DNA of 64,000 nt from an uncultured Thalassolituus sp. Lineage in GTDB: Bacteria > Pseudomonadota > Gammaproteobacteria > Pseudomonadales > Oceanobacteraceae. The stretch is taken from the NCBI RefSeq assembly GCF_950066645.1, contig NZ_CATMFB010000006.1:1-64000 (forward strand). The letters are read 5' to 3'. The notes under the pieces were generated by a model. That model did not search any database and was not told the origin of the DNA. It saw nothing but the letters and a program-made list of their open reading frames with translations. The position numbers and the translations under genes are program-made. Positions 23,848 to 32,596 of this stretch are shown in pieces; within the stretch, counting starts at the first letter, position 1; every line of letters begins with the position of its first letter.

Positions 23848-25088
23848 CAGTCTCCCGTTTCACGGGCCAGACTGACGACTTCACGCAGCTTGTCTGTCAG
23901 CGGTGCATAGTCAGAAACAAACTTTTCAGACAGCGCCGTGAGCTGCAGACCAAACGCACGCAATGCTTTGTTCAGCTCTTCTTCCATGCTGTGATCCAGC
24001 TGCGTCACCTGGCGCTCGAGGCGCTCACCCAGCTTCTGCATATGCTGCATGGACTGTTGCTGCTGGCCCTTCAGGGCATCGTTGCTTTCTGCCATCTGCT
24101 GGCGCAACTGCTGAGTCAGCTCGATCTGCATTCTGGAGAGTTCTTCAAGTGCCCAGCGCTGCTGAGACTGAACAGCGTCGCTGATGCCTGTAGTCAGCAC
24201 TGCAATGCGCTCTTCAAGGTGCGGCAGTCCTTCTGCGGCGTGGTTCACCATATCCGCAAGGCTACCCAGCTGCGACTGAATATTAGATCGCTGCAGCTCC
24301 AACCCGCTCAGTAACTCCTGCAATGACTCCGAGATACCGTTAAAGGCGCTGGCGTTTCTGACCATGTACTCAAACGAATCTGCCGCCTCTTTCATCAGGC
24401 CCGAAGAGCGCTCCTGCTCGGTGATCAGCTCGTCCAGTTGTTTCTTGTAGGTCTTCTGCCAATCCAGCATGGCCACCACCGATTCGTTCAGCTGCCGGAA
24501 GTTCTCACCATACTGCTCGTTTATCTTGGTATTGAATTCATTCATCACCGTGCGAATCGCTTCGACCAGTGCTTTTGCGTTGGCGTCGGCCATCCGTTGC
24601 TGGTAATGAGTCAGAACGTCAACGACCTGATCGAAACGGCCGAGTGTTTCGCTATGCTGGCGTGCAAACTGCCCACGAAGGCTCTGTTCGTCACTGCCTT
24701 TCAGCTGCTGTACCAGTGACTGCAGTGAACTGTCCAGATCATCTACGGTTGCCGCCCTGTGCTGAGTCGCATCGCGTCGGCCTGCCTGCTCCACCGCAGC
24801 ACGGATTTTCAAAGTCAACGCGGCGAACAGTCCGGCAATGGACGACCAGAATGCCGTTTTAAGACCATCCATCAGTTTGGGCACTGATCCCTGGATGTCG
24901 TTGGTATTGAACTCCCAAAGCCCGATAGCGACCCCAAGAAAGGTACCGAAAATACCAATACTGGTCAGAATCGTGGGGGCAACTTCAGCGGTATGAGAGG
25001 AATAGCGGAATATATGAAAGAACAGGCCAAGGCCCAGCACTGACGTTATCAGAATCAAAGTCCATGCTGAGAACTGCTCCAGAACCAT
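23847..25088 (-). CDS. ZorA-like proton-channel protein (MotA/TolQ/ExbB superfamily) with long coiled-coil tail
   Basis: The 413-residue product has transmembrane segments near residues 8-28, 34-57 (TILTSIGIFGTFLGVAIGLW) and 72-95 (MDGLKTAFWSSIAGLFAALTLKI), i.e. the MotA/TolQ/ExbB channel core. A ~300-residue cytoplasmic helical tail rich in Gln, Glu and Leu follows (about 100-413). The GTFLGV...GL and LKTAFWSSIAG patterns and the long tail are the layout described for ZorA of Zorya defence systems, in which the tail transmits a signal into the cytoplasm. It heads the three-gene operon. No zorC, zorD or zorE gene is next to it. Confidence 0.86.
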   Translation of the reverse strand: MVLEQFSAWTLILITSVLGLGLFFHIFRYSSHTAEVAPTILTSIGIFGTFLGVAIGLWEFNTNDIQGSVPKLMDGLKTAFWSSIAGLFAALTLKIRAAVEQAGRRDATQHRAATVDDLDSSLQSLVQQLKGSDEQSLRGQFARQHSETLGRFDQVVDVLTHYQQRMADANAKALVEAIRTVMNEFNTKINEQYGENFRQLNESVVAMLDWQKTYKKQLDELITEQERSSGLMKEAADSFEYMVRNASAFNGISESLQELLSGLELQRSNIQSQLGSLADMVNHAAEGLPHLEERIAVLTTGISDAVQSQQRWALEELSRMQIELTQQLRQQMAESNDALKGQQQQSMQHMQKLGERLERQVTQLDHSMEEELNKALRAFGLQLTALSEKFVSDYAPLTDKLREVVSLARETGD

Positions 25089-25299
25089 GTTAAGACCTGC
25101 TTAGTAAATAAAAGTGAACCATAAGAGTCAGTTTAGTCGCTATTTTCGCTTTCGCCGTACCGGCTTGCGATGTCACAAATACTCCCTTGCATGGCAAAAA
25201 CGTCACAAAAAAGACATACAAGCAAAGACGCACCTGCGTTTCAGCGAAATTATTGAATTTTAAGAAAAAATGAGCCGTTAACCGATTTACATTCGGAGT

Positions 25300-25329
25300 T
25301 TGCGATTCATAGAAAATACTGGTTAGAAT
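25300..25329 (+). promoter_or_regulatory. Putative sigma-70 promoter of fadE; the 341-bp gap otherwise holds no recognised feature
   Basis: TTGCGA (25300-25305) and TAGAAT (25324-25329) are 18 bp apart. The start of transcription would be near 25336, giving a leader of about 94 nt. ACTGGTTAGA overlapping the -10 is a partial match to the FadR operator, too weak to assign. The stretch 25089-25429 has no gene. Confidence 0.45.
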
Positions 25330-25429
25330 GCCCGCCTCACGTGCGAGTGAGTAACCGCCTCGCGCGTTGGAAATATGAAATTAGAGCAAAAATAACGGCC
25401 ATTACGGCCACCTTCTCTGAGGTACTGAT

Positions 25430-27937
25430 ATGACTACTACAATCTGGAGCCTGCTCCTCGTTGGTGTGTTGGTCGCTCTGACATACAAGCGTAGTTCTCT
25501 GAAAGTTGCTGCCGGCGCGATGGCTGCTTTCACTGTGGCTGCATTCGTATTCGGCGCATCAACTGCTGTTTCTGTAATCGCACTGATTGTTGCTGCGGCA
25601 CTGGGTGTACTGAGCCTTGACGGTTTCCGTACTAACACTGTGACCAAGCCAATCTTCAACTTCTACAAGAAGATCCTGCCACAGATGTCCGAAACCGAGC
25701 GTACTGCTCTGGAAGCCGGTACAGTCTGGTGGGACGGCGAACTGTTCTCCGGTAAGCCTAACTGGCAGATGCTGCTGAACCACCCGAACCCAACTATTCC
25801 ACAGCGCGAACAGGACTTCCTGGACAACCAGGTTAAGACTCTGTGCTCTATGGTTGACGAGTGGGAAATCAGCCAGAACGGTGACCTCGCGAAGGAAATC
25901 TGGGAATACATCAAGAAAGAACGTTTCTTCTCTATGATTATCCCTGAGTCATACGGCGGCCTGGGCTTCTCTGCTCAGACTCAGTCTGCAGTACTGCAGG
26001 CACTGACCGTCTCTGGCGCGACTTTCTCTACTGTTGGTGTACCTAACTCTCTCGGCCCTGGTGAGCTGCTGCTGAAGTACGGTACTCAGGAACAGAAAGA
26101 CCACTACCTGCCACGTCTGGCAGATGGTCGTGAGATCCCATGTTTCGGTCTGACCGGCCCACGCGCTGGTTCTGACGCAACTTCTCTTCCAGATGTTGGT
26201 GTTGTATGTAAAGGCACCTGGGAAGGTAAAGAAGTTCTGGGTCTGAAACTGAACTTTGAAAAGCGTTACATCACTCTGGCACCAGTTGCGACTGTTGTTG
26301 GTCTGGCGTTCCGTATGTTTGACCCTGAAAACCTGCTGGGCGACAAGAAAGACGTTGGTATCACCGTTGCACTGCTGCCACGTCACCTGGAAGGTATGGA
26401 CATCGGTAACCGTCACAAGCCTATCGGTTCTCCGTTCATGAACGGCCCGATCTTCGGTAAAGACGTGTTCATCCCACTGGACTTCATCATCGGTGGTGCC
26501 GAGATGGCTGGTCAGGGCTGGCGCATGCTGGTTGAGTGTCTGTCTGTTGGCCGTTGTATTACTCTGCCTAGCTCTGGTGCTGGCGGTGGTAAGTACTCTA
26601 TCGCGGCAACTGGCGCTTACGCTCGTATCCGTCGTCAGTTCAACGTGCCGATTGCTAAGCTGGAAGGTGTTCAGGAGCGTGTTGCACGTATCGCTGGTAA
26701 CACCTACACCGCTGGCGCTGCTGCACGCGTAACTGCGATTGCGATTGACGAAGGTCACAAGCCTTCTGTTCCTTCTGCGATCCTGAAGTACAACCTGACT
26801 GAAATCGCTCGTCAGGTAGCTGTAGACACAATGGACGTTCACGGTGGTAAAGCCATTATCCGTGGTCCTAAGAACTACGTTGAGTCTGGTTACTCTTCTG
26901 TACCGGTTGCGATCACTGTAGAGGGTGCAAACATTCTGACCCGCTCTATGATCACCTTCGGTCAGGGTGCAATCCGTTGTCATCCATTCGTTCTGCCAGA
27001 GATGGAAACTGCGAAGGCAAACGACCTGAAAGGCTTCGATAAGGCGCTGTTCGGTCACTTCGGTTTCATCTTCTCTAACATGAGCCGTGCCATGGTTCTG
27101 AACCTGACCAACGCTGCCTTCACTGGTGTGCCTGTGTCTGGTCCTACCAAGTCTTACTACAAGCAGCTGAACAAGTACGCCGCTTCTTTCGCTATCTGTG
27201 TCGACATCGCTATGTCTACCCTGGGTGGTGAGCTGAAGTTCCGCGAACTGATCTCTGCACGTCTGGCTGACATGGTTTCTAAGATGTACCTGGCTTCTAT
27301 GGTACTGAAGCACTGGGCTGACCAGGGTTCTAACAAAGAAGACCTGCCACTGGTTCAGTACTCTATCGAGAAACTGTTCTACGAGTTCGAAGAAGCACAC
27401 GATGGCTTCCTGAAGAACCTGCCAGCACGTCCTGCTGCATGGCTGCTGCGTGCACTGACTATGCCTTTCGGCCGTCGTGCACAGGCTCCAAGCGACAAAC
27501 TGGTTGCTAAAGTTGTTGACCTGGTGTCTTACCACACCGACACCCGTGAGCGTCTGATTCAGGGTGTTTACCGTGACGAAACTTACGGTACTGCGTACAA
27601 CAACAAGATGCGTAACCCACTGGCCGTTTACGACAGCCTGCTGGATCGCGTTGAGAAAGCTGAAGGTATCTACAAGAAGATCGGTGAAGCGCTTAAAGCT
27701 GGTAAGTACGACGAGGCTGCTCTGTCCATCGAAGGCCGTATCAAAGACGGCGTGAGCATGGGTGTACTGACTGCTGAAGAAGGCGAGTTCATGCTGGACT
27801 TCGAAAAAGATGTTCTGGAAATGGTTCATGTTGACCACTTCCCACTGGAACACTTCGGTCCTGTGGCTGAAAACCACGACAAAGATGTTGCTAAAAAGAC
27901 TTCTTCCAAGAAGAAGAGTGACGAAGCTTCTGCTTAA
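25430..27937 (+). CDS. fadE: Acyl-CoA dehydrogenase FadE, highly expressed type
   Basis: FadE catalyses the first step of beta-oxidation, FAD-dependent oxidation of acyl-CoA to trans-2-enoyl-CoA. The 835-residue product has two N-terminal hydrophobic segments (about residues 4-20 and 28-66) that place it at the inner membrane. The acyl-CoA dehydrogenase core follows (FSMIIPESYGGLGFS, LTGPRAGSD, MDVHGGKAI, GPKNYVES), then the FadE-specific C-terminal region ending in a Lys/Ser-rich tail. The length agrees with FadE of E. coli (~815). Codon use is strongly restricted (CGT Arg, CTG Leu, GGT Gly, TCT Ser), unlike its neighbours, pointing to very high expression. A strong terminator follows. Confidence 0.96.
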   Translation: MTTTIWSLLLVGVLVALTYKRSSLKVAAGAMAAFTVAAFVFGASTAVSVIALIVAAALGVLSLDGFRTNTVTKPIFNFYKKILPQMSETERTALEAGTVWWDGELFSGKPNWQMLLNHPNPTIPQREQDFLDNQVKTLCSMVDEWEISQNGDLAKEIWEYIKKERFFSMIIPESYGGLGFSAQTQSAVLQALTVSGATFSTVGVPNSLGPGELLLKYGTQEQKDHYLPRLADGREIPCFGLTGPRAGSDATSLPDVGVVCKGTWEGKEVLGLKLNFEKRYITLAPVATVVGLAFRMFDPENLLGDKKDVGITVALLPRHLEGMDIGNRHKPIGSPFMNGPIFGKDVFIPLDFIIGGAEMAGQGWRMLVECLSVGRCITLPSSGAGGGKYSIAATGAYARIRRQFNVPIAKLEGVQERVARIAGNTYTAGAAARVTAIAIDEGHKPSVPSAILKYNLTEIARQVAVDTMDVHGGKAIIRGPKNYVESGYSSVPVAITVEGANILTRSMITFGQGAIRCHPFVLPEMETAKANDLKGFDKALFGHFGFIFSNMSRAMVLNLTNAAFTGVPVSGPTKSYYKQLNKYAASFAICVDIAMSTLGGELKFRELISARLADMVSKMYLASMVLKHWADQGSNKEDLPLVQYSIEKLFYEFEEAHDGFLKNLPARPAAWLLRALTMPFGRRAQAPSDKLVAKVVDLVSYHTDTRERLIQGVYRDETYGTAYNNKMRNPLAVYDSLLDRVEKAEGIYKKIGEALKAGKYDEAALSIEGRIKDGVSMGVLTAEEGEFMLDFEKDVLEMVHVDHFPLEHFGPVAENHDKDVAKKTSSKKKSDEASA

Positions 27938-27950
27938 TCACTGACATCTG

Positions 27951-27978
27951 AAAAAGCCCCGCTCTGCGGGGCTTTTTT
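27951..27978 (+). terminator. Rho-independent terminator of fadE
   Basis: Stem AAAAAGCCCCGC / GCGGGGCTTTTT with a 3-nt loop and a run of six T, 14 bp after the fadE stop. Confidence 0.95.
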
Positions 27979-28025
27979 ATGCCTGAAAACCGGGTAGAAT
28001 CAGGTCATCACACAAGGAACAGAGT

Positions 28026-28346
28026 ATGCTGATCAGTAATATGGAAGTCGTCCCGGGTAAACGTATCGTGCGCCACCTGGGTATGGTACAGGGCAGCACA
28101 GTTCGTGCTAAACACGCCGGCAGGGATATCATGGCCAGCTTTAAGAACATCTTTGGCGGTGAACTGAAAGGCTACACCGAGCTGCTGAATGAATCCCGGA
28201 ACGAAGCAATCGACCGACTGAAACGTCAGGCGGAAGCACTGGGAGCAAATGCGGTCCTTAACGTGCGTTTCAGCACTTCTTCAATCGCCGCCGGCGCATC
28301 AGAAATCTTCGTATACGGTACTGCAGTGGAAGTGGAAGACCGCTGA
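28026..28346 (+). CDS. YbjQ-family protein
   Basis: The 106-residue product is of the YbjQ (heavy-metal-binding-domain, UPF0145) family: an N-terminal GKRIVRHLGMVQGSTVRAKH, GGELKGYTELLNESRNEAIDRL, then QAEALGANAVLNVRFSTSSI and a final FVYGTAVEVE. The family forms pentamers of unknown function. It is the first of two adjacent YbjQ genes; its stop overlaps the start of the next (TGATG), so they are translationally coupled. Confidence 0.92.
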   Translation: MLISNMEVVPGKRIVRHLGMVQGSTVRAKHAGRDIMASFKNIFGGELKGYTELLNESRNEAIDRLKRQAEALGANAVLNVRFSTSSIAAGASEIFVYGTAVEVEDR

Positions 28347-28792
28347 TGGGGTTTCTCTACTTTCTGGCACTGCTGATTATCGGCTACCTGTTCGGTAAGT
28401 GGGCAGAAAAGCGCCATTATCGAAGTATCCACGAACGCGAGGACTCCCTTCGTGATCTGCTGGTATTGCCAGTGCGCGTTCCGGAGCCACAGCACCTCAG
28501 CCACGATTCCACCCTGGTGACCGGCAGTGTCGTGATTTCAGTCGACTACTTCAAAACCGTCGCCGCCAGCCTGAGAAACCTCTTTGGTGGACGCGTAGGC
28601 GCCTATGAAACTCTCATCGACCGGGCCCGCCGTGAAGCCACCTTGCGAATGCAGGAAGATGCGCAACTGAAAGGCGCAGAGCTGATCTACAACGTCAAAT
28701 ACGAAACGTCCCGCATTGGCGACAACGCAGGAAAGGGCTTGGGGTCTGTAGAAGTGCTGGCCTATGGCACCGCACTGATTCCAACCCGCTGA
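28346..28792 (+). CDS. YbjQ-family protein with N-terminal membrane anchor
   Basis: The 148-residue product begins with a single hydrophobic helix (about residues 2-17, GFLYFLALLIIGYLFG) and a basic linker. A YbjQ-type domain follows (VTGSVVISVDYFKTVAASLRNLFGGRVGAYE, RARREATLRMQEDAQLKGAELIYNVKYETS, VEVLAYGTALIP). It is a membrane-anchored paralogue of the gene before it, about 26 bp upstream of the M48 protease gene. The three probably form one operon. Confidence 0.9.
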   Translation: MGFLYFLALLIIGYLFGKWAEKRHYRSIHEREDSLRDLLVLPVRVPEPQHLSHDSTLVTGSVVISVDYFKTVAASLRNLFGGRVGAYETLIDRARREATLRMQEDAQLKGAELIYNVKYETSRIGDNAGKGLGSVEVLAYGTALIPTR

Positions 28793-28817
28793 GCGTTACC
28801 GACGGGATGCCGACAAT

Positions 28818-29648
28818 ATGACACACCTGCCTGGTTCGAATCCTCGCCTGCCAGACGACATCAACAACAGCCACACCTCTCCACTGGCAGATTTCGCCTT
28901 TATGGCGGCAGGTCTGCTGTTACTGATCGTAGGCTTGTCACTGGCAATCGGCTGGAGCGCAACCTGGCTAGGCCCCCACATTCCTCTGTCGTGGGAGCCC
29001 CAGATCGTGATTGGAAAGACAGAAGAGAAGAGCGATCACCATCAGAAGATTGAGCGCTACCTGCAGAACCTGACAACCTCTCTGGCCAGTGAGACCGGCA
29101 AGTCAGCCATTCCGGTAACTCTTCACTATCTACCGGACGTTGACCTGCCAAATGCATTCGCTACTTCCGGGCAGAATATTCACGTGACCGCTGGCTTGTT
29201 GAATAAAGTCAGTTCTGAAAACGCCTTGGCCATGATACTTGCCCATGAATACGCCCACATCGAATACCGCCACCCTGCCATTCTGATGCTGGAACAACTC
29301 GCTCACACTCTGTTATTCGCCATGCTCGGCCTTAATGAGGATGGTGCCGGGGCCATTGCCGGAAACACCGGCCTGGCGACCCTGATGAGCTTCAGCCGGA
29401 AGATGGAACATGCCTCTGATATCAGAGCGCTGGAACTCTTACTGCTCAGGTATGGACACACACAAGGAGCAGCCGAATTCTTTAACGCAATGATGCTGGA
29501 GGAGGACTATGAAGAAACAGGCGGCGTGCTGTCACTGTTTGCCAGTCATCCTGACACAAACGAGCGATTGCAGAGAATTGCTGGCTATACCACTGATGGA
29601 GAGCTGACGCCCCTGCCAGACTGGCTGACATCTGCCACGGAAGAGTAA
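28818..29648 (+). CDS. M48-family zinc metalloprotease, membrane-anchored
   Basis: The 276-residue product has one N-terminal transmembrane helix (about residues 27-50). An M48 peptidase domain follows with the zinc motif HEYAH (His143, Glu144, His147) and the downstream third-ligand region KMEHASDIRALELL, then the SHPDTNERLQRI segment common to M48B/M48C enzymes. The family degrades damaged or misfolded membrane and periplasmic proteins. It is the last gene of the ybjQ-ybjQ-M48 group and convergent with trxB. Confidence 0.93.
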   Translation: MTHLPGSNPRLPDDINNSHTSPLADFAFMAAGLLLLIVGLSLAIGWSATWLGPHIPLSWEPQIVIGKTEEKSDHHQKIERYLQNLTTSLASETGKSAIPVTLHYLPDVDLPNAFATSGQNIHVTAGLLNKVSSENALAMILAHEYAHIEYRHPAILMLEQLAHTLLFAMLGLNEDGAGAIAGNTGLATLMSFSRKMEHASDIRALELLLLRYGHTQGAAEFFNAMMLEEDYEETGGVLSLFASHPDTNERLQRIAGYTTDGELTPLPDWLTSATEE

Positions 29649-29678
29649 CAGGAGCCCCTGACGGGGCCCCTATGGTTA

Positions 29679-31039
<1,361 letters not shown>

Positions 31040-31753
31040 ATGAGTAAACAACAGGAAATTCAGCAAAAGTCACGCCTCGGTACTTTGCTCCTGCACAAAG
31101 GACTGATTAACCGCAGGCAACTGGATGAAGCATTGAAGCTTCAGGCCAGCAGCAAACTGATGTTGGGGGAAGTTATGATACAACAAGGATGGTTAACAGA
31201 GCGCCAGCTCAAACAGGTTCTCAAGAACCAGTCGCGCTACCGTCTGGTAGCCGCAGTCGGCGCTGTGTTACTCGGACCGTTGCAGCCATTTATGGCAACG
31301 GCAAACGCAAGTATTGAACAGACTCAGATGGCGAGCCAGGCGGAACTCGAAAAGCGTGTCGGAATGAAGTCACTGGATGAGATGGACATGGGCGATATTA
31401 CCGCTCAGGGCCTTCAGGACAACGTGGCCTACCTTACCGACGTGATCAACGGTGATGCGAGCGACGAAAATGCAACTGAGTCGGCCACCATGGCTATGTT
31501 CGAAAGCGTACTGCCAGGCCTGAACCTGCTGACCGACTATGAGATTTCGGGCGTCGAGTATTATGAAGATGGTCCGGTTACGACCCTCAATGCCGATGGT
31601 TCTCTGAGTGTTCAGGTGCCTAAGCGCATTGCTGAGATCGCTTTCCGCGATATCAATGTCCGTGGCAGTAACGGCCCGGCAATGGGAGATCTGATCATCA
31701 AAGATCTGCGAATGACCCCCGAGTCATCGATTACCCTCAGACTCCACCAGTAA
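31040..31753 (+). CDS. Hypothetical protein with MshEN-like N-terminal domain, paralogue of the next gene
   Basis: This is a 237-residue product of unknown function. Residues about 10-65 (LGTLLLHKGLINRRQLDEAL..., LGEVMIQQGWLTERQLKQVL) contain two copies of the LG-x-x-L-x-x-x-G-L/W-x-x-x-Q-L unit of the GspE/MshE N-terminal domain, which in MshE binds c-di-GMP. A hydrophobic segment follows (about 68-88, VAAVGAVLLGPLQPFMATANA), then a C-terminal domain (110-237) starting KSLDEMDMGDITAQGLQDN. That domain is clearly homologous to the next gene's product. The L-D-x-x-x-M...TAQG start recalls DUF6160-type pilus-associated proteins, but this is a guess. Confidence 0.75.
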   Translation: MSKQQEIQQKSRLGTLLLHKGLINRRQLDEALKLQASSKLMLGEVMIQQGWLTERQLKQVLKNQSRYRLVAAVGAVLLGPLQPFMATANASIEQTQMASQAELEKRVGMKSLDEMDMGDITAQGLQDNVAYLTDVINGDASDENATESATMAMFESVLPGLNLLTDYEISGVEYYEDGPVTTLNADGSLSVQVPKRIAEIAFRDINVRGSNGPAMGDLIIKDLRMTPESSITLRLHQ

Positions 31754-31766
31754 TAGCCATTCAGAG

Positions 31767-31790
31767 ACGGGAGCTTCGGCTCCCGTTTTT
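31767..31790 (+). terminator. Rho-independent terminator
   Basis: ACGGGAGC-TTCG-GCTCCCGT followed by TTTT; the 8-bp stem has a UUCG tetraloop. It lies 14 bp after the preceding stop. The terminator after the next gene is its reverse complement. Confidence 0.95.
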
Positions 31791-32002
31791 ATGTCTTAAT
31801 TCCCCTTAATCCCCTAAACGGCGTGACCTGACTGCCTCTTCGCGCCCGAATGTTTCACCCTGCATTTTTAGTCCGGACATCCTCCGCCTAACGTCGATTA
31901 AACCCATAAAATCCTGAACCCCTGCTCCGTCATATTGCCAGAATAGACCCGGCATTTTTGCCTCACCGAACCCATAACAAAAGCAATGACAAGGAAGCAC
32001 AG

Positions 32003-32551
32003 GTGAAACAACTTAATTCTCATCCATTGACCCATAGACGCATGCTGCTGCCGTTCTTTCTCACCGGCATGTTGATTCTGAATACTACCGCCGACGCCAA
32101 TGCAGGCGCTCATGATGAACTCCTGAGCAAAGATGAGCTGTATAACCGCATGCATATGGCCCCGCTCGAAAATGACACCATGGACAGCGTTTCTGCACAG
32201 GGTCTACGTGATAACGCCGATTATCTGATTGATATGACCAACAACGGAGGCCCGGATGACGAAGCGGGAGAGCGGACGTTTATGTTCTTTCTTGAGAGTC
32301 TGTTGGCGGGCCTGGAATTGATGACTGACTACGAAATCTCGGATATCAGCTACGACGACCCGGACGCACAGATCATCACTCAGAACGACGATGGATCGAT
32401 CACAGTCCTGTTACCGTCACGTATTGGTGAAATTGCGTATCGCGACCTTTCGGTAAAGGGCTATGAAGACTCGCCCCTCGGTGATCTGTTCTTCCGCGAT
32501 ATCCGGACAGCACCTGGTTCAAACGTTGTTCTGATTCCGCGACCAGAATAA
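32003..32551 (+). CDS. Hypothetical secreted protein, paralogue of the upstream gene
   Basis: The 182-residue product of unknown function has a signal peptide (hydrophobic MLLPFFLTGMLIL, cleavage near ANA). Its C-terminal ~120 residues align with the upstream gene: TMDSVSAQGLRDNADYLID vs DMGDITAQGLQDNVAYLTD, LELMTDYEISD vs LNLLTDYEISG, and IGEIAYRDLSVKG vs IAEIAFRDINVRG. It lacks the MshEN-like N-terminal domain. The start is GTG 32003 with AAGGA about 8 bp upstream; a longer TTG-started frame has no RBS. It is probably a tandem duplicate that took a signal peptide, or lost the N-terminal domain. Confidence 0.75.
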   Translation: MKQLNSHPLTHRRMLLPFFLTGMLILNTTADANAGAHDELLSKDELYNRMHMAPLENDTMDSVSAQGLRDNADYLIDMTNNGGPDDEAGERTFMFFLESLLAGLELMTDYEISDISYDDPDAQIITQNDDGSITVLLPSRIGEIAYRDLSVKGYEDSPLGDLFFRDIRTAPGSNVVLIPRPE

Positions 32552-32576
32552 AAAAACGGGAGCCGAAGCTCCCGTT
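32550..32576 (-). terminator. Terminator shared by the convergent 32003 gene and the TRAP permease
   Basis: AACGGGAGC-CGAA-GCTCCCGTT is a 9-bp stem; the run of A at 32550-32556 gives a U-tract on the minus strand. It is the reverse complement of the terminator at 31767-31786, so it is oriented mainly for the minus-strand TRAP operon. Confidence 0.88.
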
Positions 32577-32596
32577 CCTGTTTCCTCTGCCTACCT

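Noticed and set aside
25317-25332. FadR operator before fadE
   Set aside because: Only about half of the 17 consensus positions match, in one half-site; not enough to claim.
25949-27877. 642-codon open frame antisense to fadE
   Set aside because: It is a by-product of the extreme codon bias of fadE, which removes stop codons from the opposite strand. The translation is rich in His, Thr, Val and Gln with no domain, start signal or RBS.
29650-29675. Terminator between the M48 protease and trxB
   Set aside because: GCCCC/GGGGC can pair, but there is no U-tract on either strand and the stem is short.
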